From Celoporthe dispersa (Eukaryota; Ascomycota; Sordariomycetes; Diaporthales; Cryphonectriaceae): a DNA stretch of 64,000 bases. Both the position numbers and the translations under genes were made by a program. Below the pieces are notes generated by a model, which did not search any database, was not told the origin of the DNA, and saw only the letters and a list, made by a program, of their open reading frames with translations. Positions 10,845-21,430 of the stretch are shown here, one piece after another; within the stretch, counting starts at the first letter, position 1; the number at the start of each line of letters is the position of its first letter. Location of the stretch: NCBI GenBank assembly GCA_016584495.1, contig WAID01000004.1:2728001-2792000 (forward strand). Reading direction: 5' to 3'.

Positions 10845-12536
10845 CTACCCACAGGCTGGCTCATCGCCAGAGCTACCAGTATTGGCGACTTCTTTGCCCC
10901 CATAGATACCACCATCTAATATGACACCCTCGTTATCGTTCAAGTCATCCTGGACCCTCCGCCACCTCGTGGCCCTGTCCTTCCGGCCCTCCAAGGCCAT
11001 ACCCTTGCCTTTCGGGTCATAGACAGGCTTGATCATCCCGCCCAGTAACGGGTTCTTGCTAAATGCTCCTCCTGCTCCCGCGCCCACGCCACTCCCTCCA
11101 GTGTTGGCACTCGTCTCCCGTAGGACCCCAGAATCCACATCGAGACCGTGGTGGTCCTCGTCCTCTTCAGGCGTGGGCGGTCGCTCGATGGCCATCATCT
11201 TCTTGACCACCTTCCCGCCGACCAGGTCGATGCTCACCACCTGCTGCCTCTTCTCGTAGTCCGGCCGCGCGTTCCACTCCATCTCCCGCAGTATCTTCTG
11301 CTGCCTCTTGAGCTCTTTTGCCCTCTCCTCCGGGCTCGCCCAGATGCTGCCGCCCGTGCCGCCCATCATGGCGCCCGACACGTCAAAGTCCGCAGCCTCA
11401 TCCCGGACCGTCGTCCGCCGTGCGTTCTGCGCCTGGAAGCCCAGCAACCTGTCCCGGTGCTCTCTGGCCTTGGTCTCCGCCGCGCTGACCGCCTCGTCGG
11501 CCTCGTATCCCGTCCGTGCCTTCGTGAAGGGCCGCGGCGCCGCCGCCACGTCTGGCCGTCTGTGTGCCTCGCGGTCGGCCGCCTGCTTCTCCCGGCCACG
11601 CTCGACCTTCAGCTCGCGGATCATGGCCTGGACCTCGTCTGGGTTGAGCAGCGGGTGGCCGCACGATGTGCAGGGGCCCAGCCCTTCCTTCAGGCATATC
11701 ACCTTGCCGCAGTTCAGACAGTTCGGGGCCGCCGTCTGGAGCGGGTGGCGCGTTGCTACGCAGTTACACCTCCTGGCTGCGACGTCGGCCGCCCTGTTGC
11801 TAGATAGCGAAGGATTTGTTGTGATCTCGAGAGCGCGGATGGCCGAGTCGAGGTCTGCAATGGCGCCGGAGGCGCCGTGCATGGGCAAGCCGCCTGTTAT
11901 GGAGACCTTGGCGGCAGGAGGGCCATTATTCTTGCTGCTGGAGGAGGAGGAAGGACCCGGGGTCGAGGTGCGGGAGGGAGGGTTGGACTTGGGCTTGTGC
12001 TTGTTGGGCCCGAGGAGGTCGGAGACGAGGGAGCCCGCGGCCGACGGGGGCGGCTTGGCTTGTTTCTTCTGGGGCGGAGGGGTGGACGATTTCGGGATCG
12101 GTGCCTTGGAGGAGGCTGCATTGTTCGAGGGCGTCGAGGCGCCAGAGCGTGCGGGCATGTAGTCATCCTCGAGAGCCTTCTTGTAGACGGTGCCGGGCCC
12201 TATTTCCGTCTGGACGACCTGACGCGGCGCAGGCGTGTGGATCTGAGCCTTCTTCTTCTTGGGTGCTCTTGTACGCTTGGGAACTGAATCTGCATCGGAA
12301 GGGGGCTGTGAGCTCGCCGTCACAGCAGCTGCTGGTGGCGGTGGCACTGCGGGTTTGGGATCTTGTCGTCGGGAGTTGAAGGCGGAGATGAACTCGATGG
12401 CCTGCGGCGAGTCGCCCAGGAAATTCTTGAAGTGGTCTGCCGCCTCTGCCTTGGAGAGGGTGTTCGCGTAGTCGATGATCTGCTTCAGTTCGGAGTCTGG
12501 AAGGCCCAGCAGCATTGACAGCTGGTTCATCGACAT
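10845..12536 (-). CDS. ASC-1/TRIP4-type zinc-finger protein (RQT4-like)
   Basis: A single exon of 563 residues. The C2HC5-type zinc finger characteristic of activating signal cointegrator 1 is clear: RRCNCVATRHPLQ, then CLNCGKVICLKEGLGPC and SCGHPL. The N-terminus (MSMNQLSMLLGLPDSELKQI) has the helical look of the family's N-terminal domain. Pro/Ser/Lys-rich low complexity fills residues about 60-230, and the C-terminal half contains charged helices followed by a long acidic and Gly-rich stretch. In yeast and animals the family is a subunit of the ribosome quality-control trigger (ASCC/RQT) complex, which splits collided ribosomes. I chose the ATG at 12536; the frame is open further upstream, but that extension is not protein-like. 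Confidence 0.85.
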   Translation of the reverse strand: MSMNQLSMLLGLPDSELKQIIDYANTLSKAEAADHFKNFLGDSPQAIEFISAFNSRRQDPKPAVPPPPAAAVTASSQPPSDADSVPKRTRAPKKKKAQIHTPAPRQVVQTEIGPGTVYKKALEDDYMPARSGASTPSNNAASSKAPIPKSSTPPPQKKQAKPPPSAAGSLVSDLLGPNKHKPKSNPPSRTSTPGPSSSSSSKNNGPPAAKVSITGGLPMHGASGAIADLDSAIRALEITTNPSLSSNRAADVAARRCNCVATRHPLQTAAPNCLNCGKVICLKEGLGPCTSCGHPLLNPDEVQAMIRELKVERGREKQAADREAHRRPDVAAAPRPFTKARTGYEADEAVSAAETKAREHRDRLLGFQAQNARRTTVRDEAADFDVSGAMMGGTGGSIWASPEERAKELKRQQKILREMEWNARPDYEKRQQVVSIDLVGGKVVKKMMAIERPPTPEEDEDHHGLDVDSGVLRETSANTGGSGVGAGAGGAFSKNPLLGGMIKPVYDPKGKGMALEGRKDRATRWRRVQDDLNDNEGVILDGGIYGGKEVANTGSSGDEPACG

Positions 12537-13195
12537 CTTGCTTGAGGGCGTTGTCGTCGCAGCTGAGTTGGCGCAGACGATGTCTGGCGTGCTGCAGGGA
12601 AGCAGCCAGCGGATACTTACAGTATAAGCTGAGGTATAGCAGAGTACGTATATTATGTAGTATTTACTTGATGTATGACGTCCACTGCAGGCCACCCTCT
12701 AGGCCCCTAACCCTGCCAACGTCGCCGGTCTGACTCACTCAGGAGTTGCCGCCCACTGCACAACCTTCTCAATCCACCGCAGCAGAAGCAATTCGCATGC
12801 AAGGTCTGAATCATTCATCTCTCCTTGACCCAACCTCCAAGACATGATTGTTCCAAGCCACAAAGCCGTCCACTGACGAGGTGAGGGTTTTCTCGCTCCT
12901 TTCAGAAGACGATCTTGCTCCGACCGCTGAGCGCCTCGCTAACAATCCTCAGCTGTTCAAAAGTCACCTGTAATACGGTATCGACAAGAGACCATTGCTT
13001 CCCTCAGAGCTGAATCCACTGTAATACGTTTTCTAGAGCCGTTTCAATTAGAGCAAACAAGGCCCGCCCGCAAAAGCCAATCCGAGCCGTCGCAGTATGG
13101 GTCTCAAGTACACGATCTCAGAGCTTCTTAGCGACGCCCGCTCCCAACCACAATGACTGGGTCATGCAGATCAATCAATAGCCGACGTCTGGCGT
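12537..13195. other. Intergenic region, no gene seen
   Basis: It lies upstream of the ASC-1-like gene and downstream of the cupredoxin gene, both on the minus strand. No coding signal or RNA gene was recognised; it presumably contains the ASC-1-like promoter. Confidence 0.5.
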
Positions 13196-13976
13196 CTAAG
13201 CCATCACCGCCGCCATCAAGAGAGCCAGAAGGCCGCTCCCAGCTATAGCAGCCCCCGCATTGTCCTTGGGCGACCCGGTGCTCGAGCTGGACGCAGCCGC
13301 CGAGGCGGATGTGGCCTTCGAAGTCGCTGGGCGTGTTGAGACAGTTGCGGCGGTCGAGGTGGCCTTGGATGAGGTCCTGCTGGTTGTCGTCGAATTTGAG
13401 GTCGCATTGAGGTTGGTGTTGGCCTTGAACGTACCGCCAAAGGCGCCCATGTCTGGCGAGATGTTGATGCTGCTGTTTTGGGCTGTGGCATTGTACGTCG
13501 CCATCGCGGTCTCGTTCGGCTGGTTGACGAAGCCAAACATGCCGTCCTGGCAGTGGTTGTGGTTGGAGGCGTTCTGCGAGCAGTAGAACACGATCGGGTT
13601 TGTGTCGTTGATGGTGACCTGAAAGACCTTGGCCTGGGTCGCTCGCTATGTGTCAGCCTCGTGCCCATGCTGAGCCGACATGGCTCCAGGCCTCGCAGCC
13701 CCTGGCAGGCTCACTCACATTTTCACCACTCGAGGCGGGTAGGAAGCCCGAGTAAAATCCGCCTTCCCCAGCCGGCTGGCACGGACTGCTCAGGTCGCCC
13801 ATCACCACGCTGTGGTTGTGTGGGAGGAAGTGGAACTCCAAGATATCCCCGACGGAAGCGTTGACGTTCGCTGGGTCGAAGTAGACATCACCTGCCTCGA
13901 TCTTGATCGTCTTAGCTGCCAGGAGGTCCGCAGACCAGGCTGCAAGCAGGAGCCCTCGGATACGGCTGGGATGCAT
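13196..13976 (-). CDS. GPI-anchored extracellular cupredoxin
   Basis: Two exons (13976-13719 and 13645-13196) give about 235 residues. An N-terminal signal peptide (MHPSRIRGLLLAAWSADLLA) precedes a plastocyanin-like domain starting KTIKIEAGDVYFDPANV. Candidate type-1 copper ligands are all present: His in FLPHNHSVVMG, Cys in VFYCSQ, His in NHNHCQDGM and Met in DGM. After the domain comes a Ser/Thr/Ala-rich mucin-like stalk, then a small-residue site and a hydrophobic tail (AIAGSGLLALLMAAVMA) typical of GPI attachment. Such proteins sit at the fungal cell surface and may bind copper or take part in redox or wall processes; the exact role is unknown. Confidence 0.88.
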
Positions 13977-15413
13977 ATTGAGTTCGATGTCGATGGGTTT
14001 TCACGATATAAGTTAGTAAGTCTTAAGAAAGGAGACTTGTGAGGAGAGATAACCACTTTGTACCCCTCTCCCTCCCTCCCCCCGGCGAGGCGAGAGACCG
14101 CTCCCTTTTTGTAGTGAGGGAGGTGGTTCAGGCACAGAAATTCGACGATCGCCCGTCCCGCGTCATGTGTCTCGCGCACACCCTTGTCCCTCACACGTGT
14201 CTTGGTCCTACCGCAGATCCATCCCCAGCCTCCGTAGTCGTGTAACGAGGGCCTATGAATTTATTCTCGCCGAGGCGGCACAGCACCCTTTTGATTGGCA
14301 GACGGTGGTTGGTCTTGTTCATCCGAGGTCTGTGCCACTGGCTGTCAATGCGCCAGCAGAGACGCCGCCCGCCAGCCAGCCCCTGGTGGTACAGGTCTAG
14401 AGGGCTCGAAGGCCCAGCTTCGCGAGACACTCGAGACGAGGATGAGATAGCGGGCCCTCCATGGTCATGGCGTCTTTGGGGGCTGATAGCGCTGAGGTGG
14501 CGCTCTCCCACTCTCAACGTGATCTGCTTCCTTTGTGAGGTCGACGCAGATCCTTGTTGCCAGCCTCCCACGAAATATATCTTCGCGTCACACTCGTACA
14601 GCAGACACGATATGCATGTTTACATCGGATCCTGAACCCTGCTGTGAAACCGGGAGAGACTAATCACGAAGGGTAGGCCCAAGGCGTTGTTGCGCTGCTA
14701 AGATAAATTAGAGGTCCTCTCTCGTGACGCGAACAGATGGTTCGTCGTGGAGAACTTATTGAAAGGCTTGCGTTCTCAGAAGCTTCAGGATCTCAGCTGG
14801 AATCTCATATACGGATATATACAAACCTCGTTGCGGAGAATCTGGTAGAATCTAGGCTGCTCAACCGCTTCGTTATGACCTCTCCTACCGCTGAGACGGT
14901 GAACACGAGGCGATGAGAAGTGTCAGCACAGATACCAGGCACGATACTATTTATAGTGGCGTCTTGCTTCAGATCACTTATGATTCTTTTTCTCGTTTGC
15001 ACCGGTGTTTAGAGACCAGTGTAGTCCATATTCCCTATAAGAGTTCGAACTGCACATGCTCGTTTCATATAATTCATCGGATATCCAATATACTGTACGA
15101 CTTTAGTCACACCACTGATTCATTTCCGAAGATGATGTTATAGAGACGCCGAATGCTCGCTATGAATTGGGTGAGTGAAAGGAGAAACCTCATATTAGAA
15201 ATGCACGATATTGAGGCAGTGTGAAGGTTGCTTTAGTTGCTATGTATCTATCTTCACGCCTTGCTAGTTGTGATCATCATCACATCCGAGAAATGACTTA
15301 GTTCTCTGTAGTCATCTCTTACGGTACGTGTTTGCGAATATCATCCCAGTATATTCGCCCTCCTCACTGCCATCTATATTCATCTTGATAGCAGAGTCAG
15401 CCAATTCCACCTT
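13977..15413. other. Gene-free interval
   Basis: About 1.4 kb upstream of the cupredoxin gene and downstream of the SET/MYND gene. Open frames here lack homology-like character. The part from 14.6 to 15.4 kb is AT-richer. No RNA gene was recognised. Confidence 0.45.
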
Positions 15414-17339
15414 CTAGGCTGTTTTGAGAGCAGCCGCAGCCCGAATGTCCGCGATCTCCTGCTTCAGCTCAATAATTTGCTCCTTTGTTGGCAGAATCAG
15501 GCCACGGTCGTTCTTCATTCCGGCCCAGGTCAACAGCCTCTCCTGCGAGACCTTAAAGTGCTCTCTGAACTCCTCGGTGTGTATGCCCAGGTCGCCAAAG
15601 CAGTCGATGCAATCACCCGCCCACTTGTATAGCGCGCGGGCGAATCTCGATTCCAGGCCGAACGTATATTTGCCATCCAGGCAGGCGATGCTGAGATAGG
15701 CGCGCGCCACGTCGCGCATCGTGGACCGCTCCAGGAGGTCCGAGTTTTTGACCGCACCGACCCACTTGATCTCGTTGTCGGCCGCCTGTGCGACGAAGTG
15801 CATGAATTTGACCAGGTTGACAAGGTCGTTGACCCAGCCGGGGCCAGAGTGGTCGCGCAGATAGATGGTGCCCTTGAGCACGAATTCGAGGCCCACGGCG
15901 TAGTGCAGGTCACGGTACATGGAGCCAAGGTTGCGGTAAATGGATGGCAAGGGCTCGATATGGTGTGGCCAGTGGCCGCCGGGGAAGCTCTTCTCGATGG
16001 TGTTTCCGATCTGGTCTTGGAAACTGATGCACGACTTCACAGTACGCAATTTGACAAAGGCATCTTCGGCGTCCTCTCCGAGCTTCAGGAGGTCCAGTTG
16101 GCCCTGTTTGAACTTTGCGAGGTGATCCTGGCGGTCGACGGCTGCAGCTACGTGCTCGGCCATCTCGTCTTTGCACTTCTGGCCTGGCCAGGGGTTAGTC
16201 TATTAGCTATGTTCCTTTCTATCAGCTAGGTTATTAGGATACGTAGTGCCAACTTACAATTGCAAGTGATGAACATGTACTGCTTTAGAGTTGATCGTCG
16301 AAGAAGAACGTCGAGGCGGGGTGTTGGGTAATAGTTGACGGTGATCTCTGTGCCAGCTGGAATGTCTCTCAGGGCCCGGCAGCGAAGCTCTCGTCCTTCG
16401 AAAAAGACGTGGGCATTGGCATCGCAGGAATGGTTGATCATAGACACCACCAAGTCGAGGAAGCTTCCGTATTGGATCTCACCCTCTGGGGGCAGATGGC
16501 ACCGGCGTTGGTCATCAACTGGTTCGCAAAACTTAGCTACCAACCTGCCAGTGCTTTTGATACCGATGCTAGACTTACCATGCAGTACAGTTCCTGGCAA
16601 CGGCGCATGCCCAAGTATAGGCCGGGCTCAATGTGACTGCGGTCATCAGGCGTGGTCGCCTGCCTGACGTTGCTCGCAACCATAAAAGTAGGAGGGATTC
16701 CTTCGTCATTCTTCTCGTACCAATCATCGTTCTGCTCCTTGTAGTGGGTCTCCAGATTGACGATCGCCTCGTAGTTGGATCTGGACATGACCTTGTTCTC
16801 GATCCATAGAACCAAACGGCAGAGGGCACGCGGTAGAGCACCCATGTTCTTGTTGAACTCCTTGATCTGCCTCAGCACTGGGCACTCGAGCTTGTGATAG
16901 GACTTCCAGGCCTTCTTTTGACACTCCTGTTTACAGCAATGAAGGTTAGACAAAGTATCAATGAAGTTTTTGGTGGGCAGCCACTGACCTTGGAGCAGTA
17001 CTCTACCACCTTGCAACCTGTGCAGGTCAAGATCTTGATCTTCTCCCTGTCTTGATCTCCTTCAAAGAAACGGCCATCTGGGTGGACAGGGGAGTTCTTG
17101 TTGAGGAAGCAGTGGTCGCAGATGTCATTGTTGTTTCCCTCGCTGACAACCAGGAGGGGCTGAGAACGAAAAATCTCAGAGCCAGCCTTCACATCGTTGG
17201 CCACAAACAGGCCATTGCCCGCATTGGGAATGGAAGACGCGTCGATGCGGAGGGAGACACTGGATTTTGCCACGCGGCTAAGGATGTGGTCACACAGCTC
17301 AGGCTGCTCGTAGATGCGCTTCTTGGCTTTATTAGACAT
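15414..17339 (-). CDS. SET and MYND domain protein (one-base frame break)
   Basis: A SMYD-like putative protein lysine methyltransferase. Exons are 17339-16989, 16926-16579, 16536-16258 and 16183-15414. The N-terminal SET part contains SIPNAGNGLFVANDVKAGSEI. The MYND zinc finger follows (CDHCFLNKN, then CTGCKVVEYCSKECQKKAWKSYHKLEC, spanning intron 1). The SET core has SMINHSCDANAHVFFEGREL and DIPAGTEITVNYYP, and the post-SET CNCQKC is formed across intron 3. The C-terminal exon is helical with a TPR-like look. Exon 3 begins in the frame of FANQLMTNAGAICP but the NHSC motif is one frame away. The switch is at a run of five C (16488-16492 on the plus strand). One extra C restores a continuous 582-residue protein, since the exon sum of 1748 becomes 1749. 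Intron 2 is very short (42 nt). Confidence 0.82.
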
Positions 17340-18765
17340 CCTGGTAGTGTCAGTGAGGACCACTTAGGAGCTTGAGAAGGTGGGTGTCAGGTGATGCTAG
17401 GAAACAGGCAGGTGAGAAGTATGTTTATTTTAGAGGGTGTGGAGGGAGAGGCTTGACTTGGTGGAAAAGATCTTTCGGAGGCAGGAAGGAAGGGACTGGG
17501 CGACCTGAAAATCAGACGAGGAGGGCCAAAGGCGGTGGGTGCCTTCAAAGTTGATCAGGGCCTTTCAGCATGAAACATGCAAAAAGGCTGGTCTGTGCCC
17601 ACAAATCTGACCACGCAAAGATCAAATCAGAAGCAGAGATTTTATTCCAAAGGCTGGGCTGCCTTGGAGCTGGTGGGACTGAGCGGCTTGGAAGGACTGG
17701 GTCGAGATTTGGGAGAAAGCGTCCAGTTGCTCGCTGCACCTGGCAACTGAAGTTGTTAATTATGTATTAACAATGGGTGACAGAACAATAGAAAAGTTTA
17801 CCTTGAATTATTCTTGCGCAAAGTCAAGATGAGCTGTAGTAAATTCATCAGTTTGTTCCCCTCACTGGAAGGGCAAGGAAGGTGGAGGACAGAGGTGAAA
17901 CGGCAATCACGTACCCCAAAATTGAATTGTTTCCCATGTTTGACTTAACAGCATCTACCTCAAAGCTCCCATACGAATCCATAGCAATCAATGCTAATCA
18001 TGTTGGTGGGTGATGAGAAGAGACCCCAGACTGTAGCTAGGTAGATATTTATGCGGCCCCTCGAAAGACAGACAAACAGAAAAATGTATGCCAAGTGCAC
18101 AAGGCTCAATTCACAATTTGATAAAAATTTGAACAAGTCCGAAGACAAGGACAGATATTTTGGAATGCAAACACCACAGGCCGTGGCTCCGGCCTATCGA
18201 TGCTGTGCAGACGAATTTTGATACTTCATGTTAAGAACACCCCTACCCTGTAGGCTGCAGAATGATTACTGAAACCTTGAAGATGTGAAGAATATGGAAG
18301 ATTATTTTGTTACACCCATTTCTTCATCAATAAAGGTTCACAGGCTGCAATTTGTAGACCATTTGATATCCTGCAGACCTCACAAGTGTGATGCTATTAG
18401 GTGTGTGCATTTACCACTACAGATCAACAGTCCAACACCCTGATACTCCTGGTCTGGATCACGATGTCCAAGTAGAGCATATCATACTGGTAGGATCCAG
18501 TCAACGGGCCATGACTTGCAGACTTGATCTGGATTGGATGAGGTACAGGGCCCAAGAACCACTCCTTTGAAGCCAATGCCATACACCGAGGAGGTACTCC
18601 TATTGTCTGGACCTCTGCTGAACACGAAGCAGTGCCTTCATGCCTTCTCCTTCTGTAATCCCCCGCTCCTCCGCATGGCTGGGGAAGGTCTGGATCAAGA
18701 GACGCTCTCGCGATCACCATTCTACTAATGAATAGTAACGCCCCCAGAGTCATCCATGCTCAATA
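17340..18765. other. Gene-free interval
   Basis: About 1.4 kb between the SET/MYND gene start and the 3' end of the next minus-strand gene. It is AT-rich from 17.7 to 18.4 kb. No coding or RNA gene was recognised; the SET/MYND promoter should lie at its left end. Confidence 0.45.
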
Positions 18766-19348
18766 TCAAAACAGCTCATCTCTGATCCTTGCAGCGTGCT
18801 CGGCATGCAGAGCGATGCAGATCACCGCACTCTCGGATGCCATCTGTGAGACGAGCAGCGTCACGCATTCGGTAGTGTCGCGTCTCTCCCCGGCCTCCCT
18901 CTGGTAGTCGTCGGTGGCCGCGATGGCATCGGCGACCTGCTGGCCAAAAAAGCCTCGAGAGGGAGGTAGTAAGACATCCATCGAAGGTTAGGCTCGGGGT
19001 GGGCATGGCCCTCGTGGTTTCCGTCAGGTAGACATAGCGAAATCCGTCCTGGGTCTGGATATCCGTATTGAACAGTTCCTTGGCGACCCATTCGACCTTA
19101 GTATGGAGGATCTCGAGCTGCAGCAGCCAGTCCGTCTTGTCCCCAAGTACCATCGACACGGCCCCTTTGAAGTTGCTGTTGTCCTCTGGATCAGCATCTC
19201 TCTTGATCGAGGCGGCCAGGTCTGGAGGGAAGAGGCGGTCGCAGCCACGGAGGGAGGCGCCTTTGAGCTGCGCGTCCTGTGGCAGGGCGGAGATGGATGG
19301 GGAGGAGGGGCTGGTGTGCTCGACACCTTGATCAGCTTCTTGGGACAT
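18766..19348 (-). CDS. Uncharacterised fungal protein, frame broken
   Basis: I do not recognise a family. The frame from the ATG at 19348 (MSQEADQGVEHTSPSSPSIS) reads through a Pro/Ser-rich head and a helical segment with VLGDKTDWLLQLEILHTKVEW and GFRYVYLTETTRAMPTPSLT. The protein-like sequence then continues in another frame as QVADAIAATDDYQREAGERR and MASESAVICIALHAEHAARI to the stop at 18766. The switch coincides with a six-A run on the plus strand (18946-18951). Removing one base makes 583 nt into 582, a 193-residue protein. A 5' exon further upstream cannot be excluded because the frame is open above the ATG. Confidence 0.45.
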
Positions 19349-19631
19349 GGCTAGGCACTGACGATGATCTTTGTAAACAGGCAACCACAGTGGTGAGCGG
19401 GTGTGTTTACTTGTACCAGCTGATATTACTTTAGCGCTCCCGCCTTTAGACTCGGCACAAGGAGACGAAGGCACCAGGGACCCTAGCGTACCACTCGTGC
19501 CTGACTGATTGCTCCCCTCCAGGATGACAACGACATACCTCAATCAAGCACCCTCGCTAAGGTCGCCAGAAATATAGGGAGATAAATGTTCAAGGTAGAA
19601 ATGACAAAAGAATAAGAAAAAAGTAAAAAAA

Positions 19632-19736
19632 CGACAATGACAGGATTCGAACCTGCGCCTCCGAAGAGACTGGCTTAACTGATAACTCGCAGGGGGAATT
19701 AGCAGGCCAGCGCCGTAACCACTTGGCTACATTGCC
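19632..19736 (-). tRNA. tRNA-Ser(GCU) with intron
   Basis: The minus strand begins GGCAATGTAGCCAAGTGG and ends with a T arm of GCAGGTTCGAATCCTG and an acceptor half CATTGTC that pairs with GGCAATG. The anticodon loop reads CTGCTAA between CTGGC and GCCAG, giving anticodon GCT. About 23 nt intervene after the position 3' of the anticodon, the canonical tRNA intron site. A variable arm with a TTCG loop fits a class II serine tRNA. Confidence 0.93.
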
Positions 19737-20182
19737 GAACGTGTTTATTTCCGGGCTTTTTTAAAGTATTATATACCTCGCTCCCTCTTTCCTAAGCTCA
19801 TTACGTTGTGAGCCCACACTGGGTCGTTACATGGCAGCGTATTTTCCGATCTACACATACCCAACATCTCTCTCTCCATCCCCGAAAGGCCAAATTCCCA
19901 ACACTGTGAGTAGAAACGGGCCTCCAAAGGGGCCGAGTCAAGTTCGGCTGTGTGCGGCGGACGGTTCGTCCGTCTCTCGGACACCGCAGCGCCAACAAGC
20001 AGGGATGCTACGCCACCTTCAGAGCCTGCTACCCCGACTCCTCCGCATCTTCGTCCGCCGGCCGGAGTACGAGCAACGCGAATATATATACAGGACATCT
20101 CTCTGCTCTGATTTTACAATGGATTCTTCTCGCGACTATTTTAGCAGGCTAGCGATAATTTCTGAGACAGTGCTTCCAAATC

Positions 20183-21430
20183 ATGGACGGTGAGAAGAAC
20201 ATCGTTATATTAGGCGGATCATACGGTGGCCTGTCGACTGCGCACTATCTCCTGAGGCATGTCTTGACAAAACTCCCAGACAAGGACACCCACAAGGTCA
20301 TCCTGATCAGCACATCGTCTCAGGTCTTTTGCCGCCCTGCTTGTCCTCGTGCCATGATATCCAACGAGGCGTTTGCCCAGGAGAAGCTCTTCGTGGACAT
20401 TAAGACCCAGTTCGACAAGTACGGCGAGACGAAATTCCTCTTCATCCGGGGGACAGTCACGGAACTAGATCACAAGCACCGCAGGATCACCATCGCCACC
20501 GACCATGGCGACTCCGAGGTGGTCACCTTTCACGCAGCAGTCATAGCGACCGGCGCATCTGCCACATCCCCCCTGCTCGGCCTGCAAGGGAGCGAGAAGA
20601 TGCTTCGTGAATGCTGGGCCTCCTTCCAGACCGGCCTCTCCACTGCTACAAGAATCGTGATCGCCGGTGGCGGACCAGCCGGCATCGAAGCAGCAGGCGA
20701 GCTAGGCGAGCACCTCAACGGCCGCGCCGGCCTCTTCACCCCAAGACTGTCTAAACCCAGAGTGGAAATTACCGTCGTCACCAGCGCACAGGAAATCCTG
20801 CCTGCCCTACGCTCATCTATCGCCAACAAGGCAGAATCCCTCCTTGCCAAGGTCGGCGTGACGGTGATCAAAAACACCCGCGTCGTCTCCGTCACACCGC
20901 AAGGCGCAGGTACAGACCCAGCTCTCCTAACCACCCATGCCACGGTCATCCTCGGGGACGGCCGGTCCCTCGAGGCTGACATCTATATCCCTGCCACGGG
21001 CATGACGCCAAATACGTCCTTTATCGCAGACAGGTCTCTGCTCTGGCGCGACGGCCGCGTCGAGACGAACTCCTCGACCTTGCGGGTGGACGGGGCGGGG
21101 CCGGACGGGCGGGTGTATGCCGTTGGCGATGCGAGTACCTTTGCGCGTCCTGCAGTGCACAACATCCTCGCTGCGGTCCCTGTGCTTTGTGCCAACATGC
21201 AGCGCGATCTGCTCCGTGCGGCGGGCCAGGCGGTGGCAGACAAGGATCGTGTATTTCGGGAGGATACGAGGGAGACGCAGCTGGTACCGATCGGGACCAC
21301 CAAGGGGGTTGGTGCGGCGATGGGCTGGCAGGTGCCGAGTTTCTTGGTGTGGCTGATTAAAGGGCGAGACTACTGGCTGTGGACGACGGGAGACCTGTGG
21401 GGTGGGAAGCAGTGGGCTAAAGAGTCGTGA
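20183..21430 (+). CDS. FSP1/AIFM2-like FAD-dependent NAD(P)H oxidoreductase
   Basis: A single exon of 415 residues. The N-terminal FAD-binding Rossmann motif is VILGGSYGGLSTAHYLL. A second dinucleotide fold follows at VIAGGGPAGIEAAGELGE, and the late FAD-contacting motif is GRVYAVGDAS. This is the layout of the pyridine nucleotide-disulphide oxidoreductase family without redox cysteines, as in AMID/AIFM2 and type II NADH dehydrogenase-like proteins. Family members transfer electrons from NAD(P)H to quinones; in animals FSP1 protects lipids from peroxidation. There is no mitochondrial presequence and no C-terminal membrane helix, so a cytosolic or peripheral location is inferred. The ATG at 20183 directly precedes the Rossmann motif. 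Confidence 0.88.
   Translation: MDGEKNIVILGGSYGGLSTAHYLLRHVLTKLPDKDTHKVILISTSSQVFCRPACPRAMISNEAFAQEKLFVDIKTQFDKYGETKFLFIRGTVTELDHKHRRITIATDHGDSEVVTFHAAVIATGASATSPLLGLQGSEKMLRECWASFQTGLSTATRIVIAGGGPAGIEAAGELGEHLNGRAGLFTPRLSKPRVEITVVTSAQEILPALRSSIANKAESLLAKVGVTVIKNTRVVSVTPQGAGTDPALLTTHATVILGDGRSLEADIYIPATGMTPNTSFIADRSLLWRDGRVETNSSTLRVDGAGPDGRVYAVGDASTFARPAVHNILAAVPVLCANMQRDLLRAAGQAVADKDRVFREDTRETQLVPIGTTKGVGAAMGWQVPSFLVWLIKGRDYWLWTTGDLWGGKQWAKES

Noticed and set aside
11148..12379. Several long plus-strand frames over the ASC-1-like gene
   Set aside because: They are Arg/Ala/Gly-rich shadows; the zinc finger and the conserved N-terminus lie on the minus strand.
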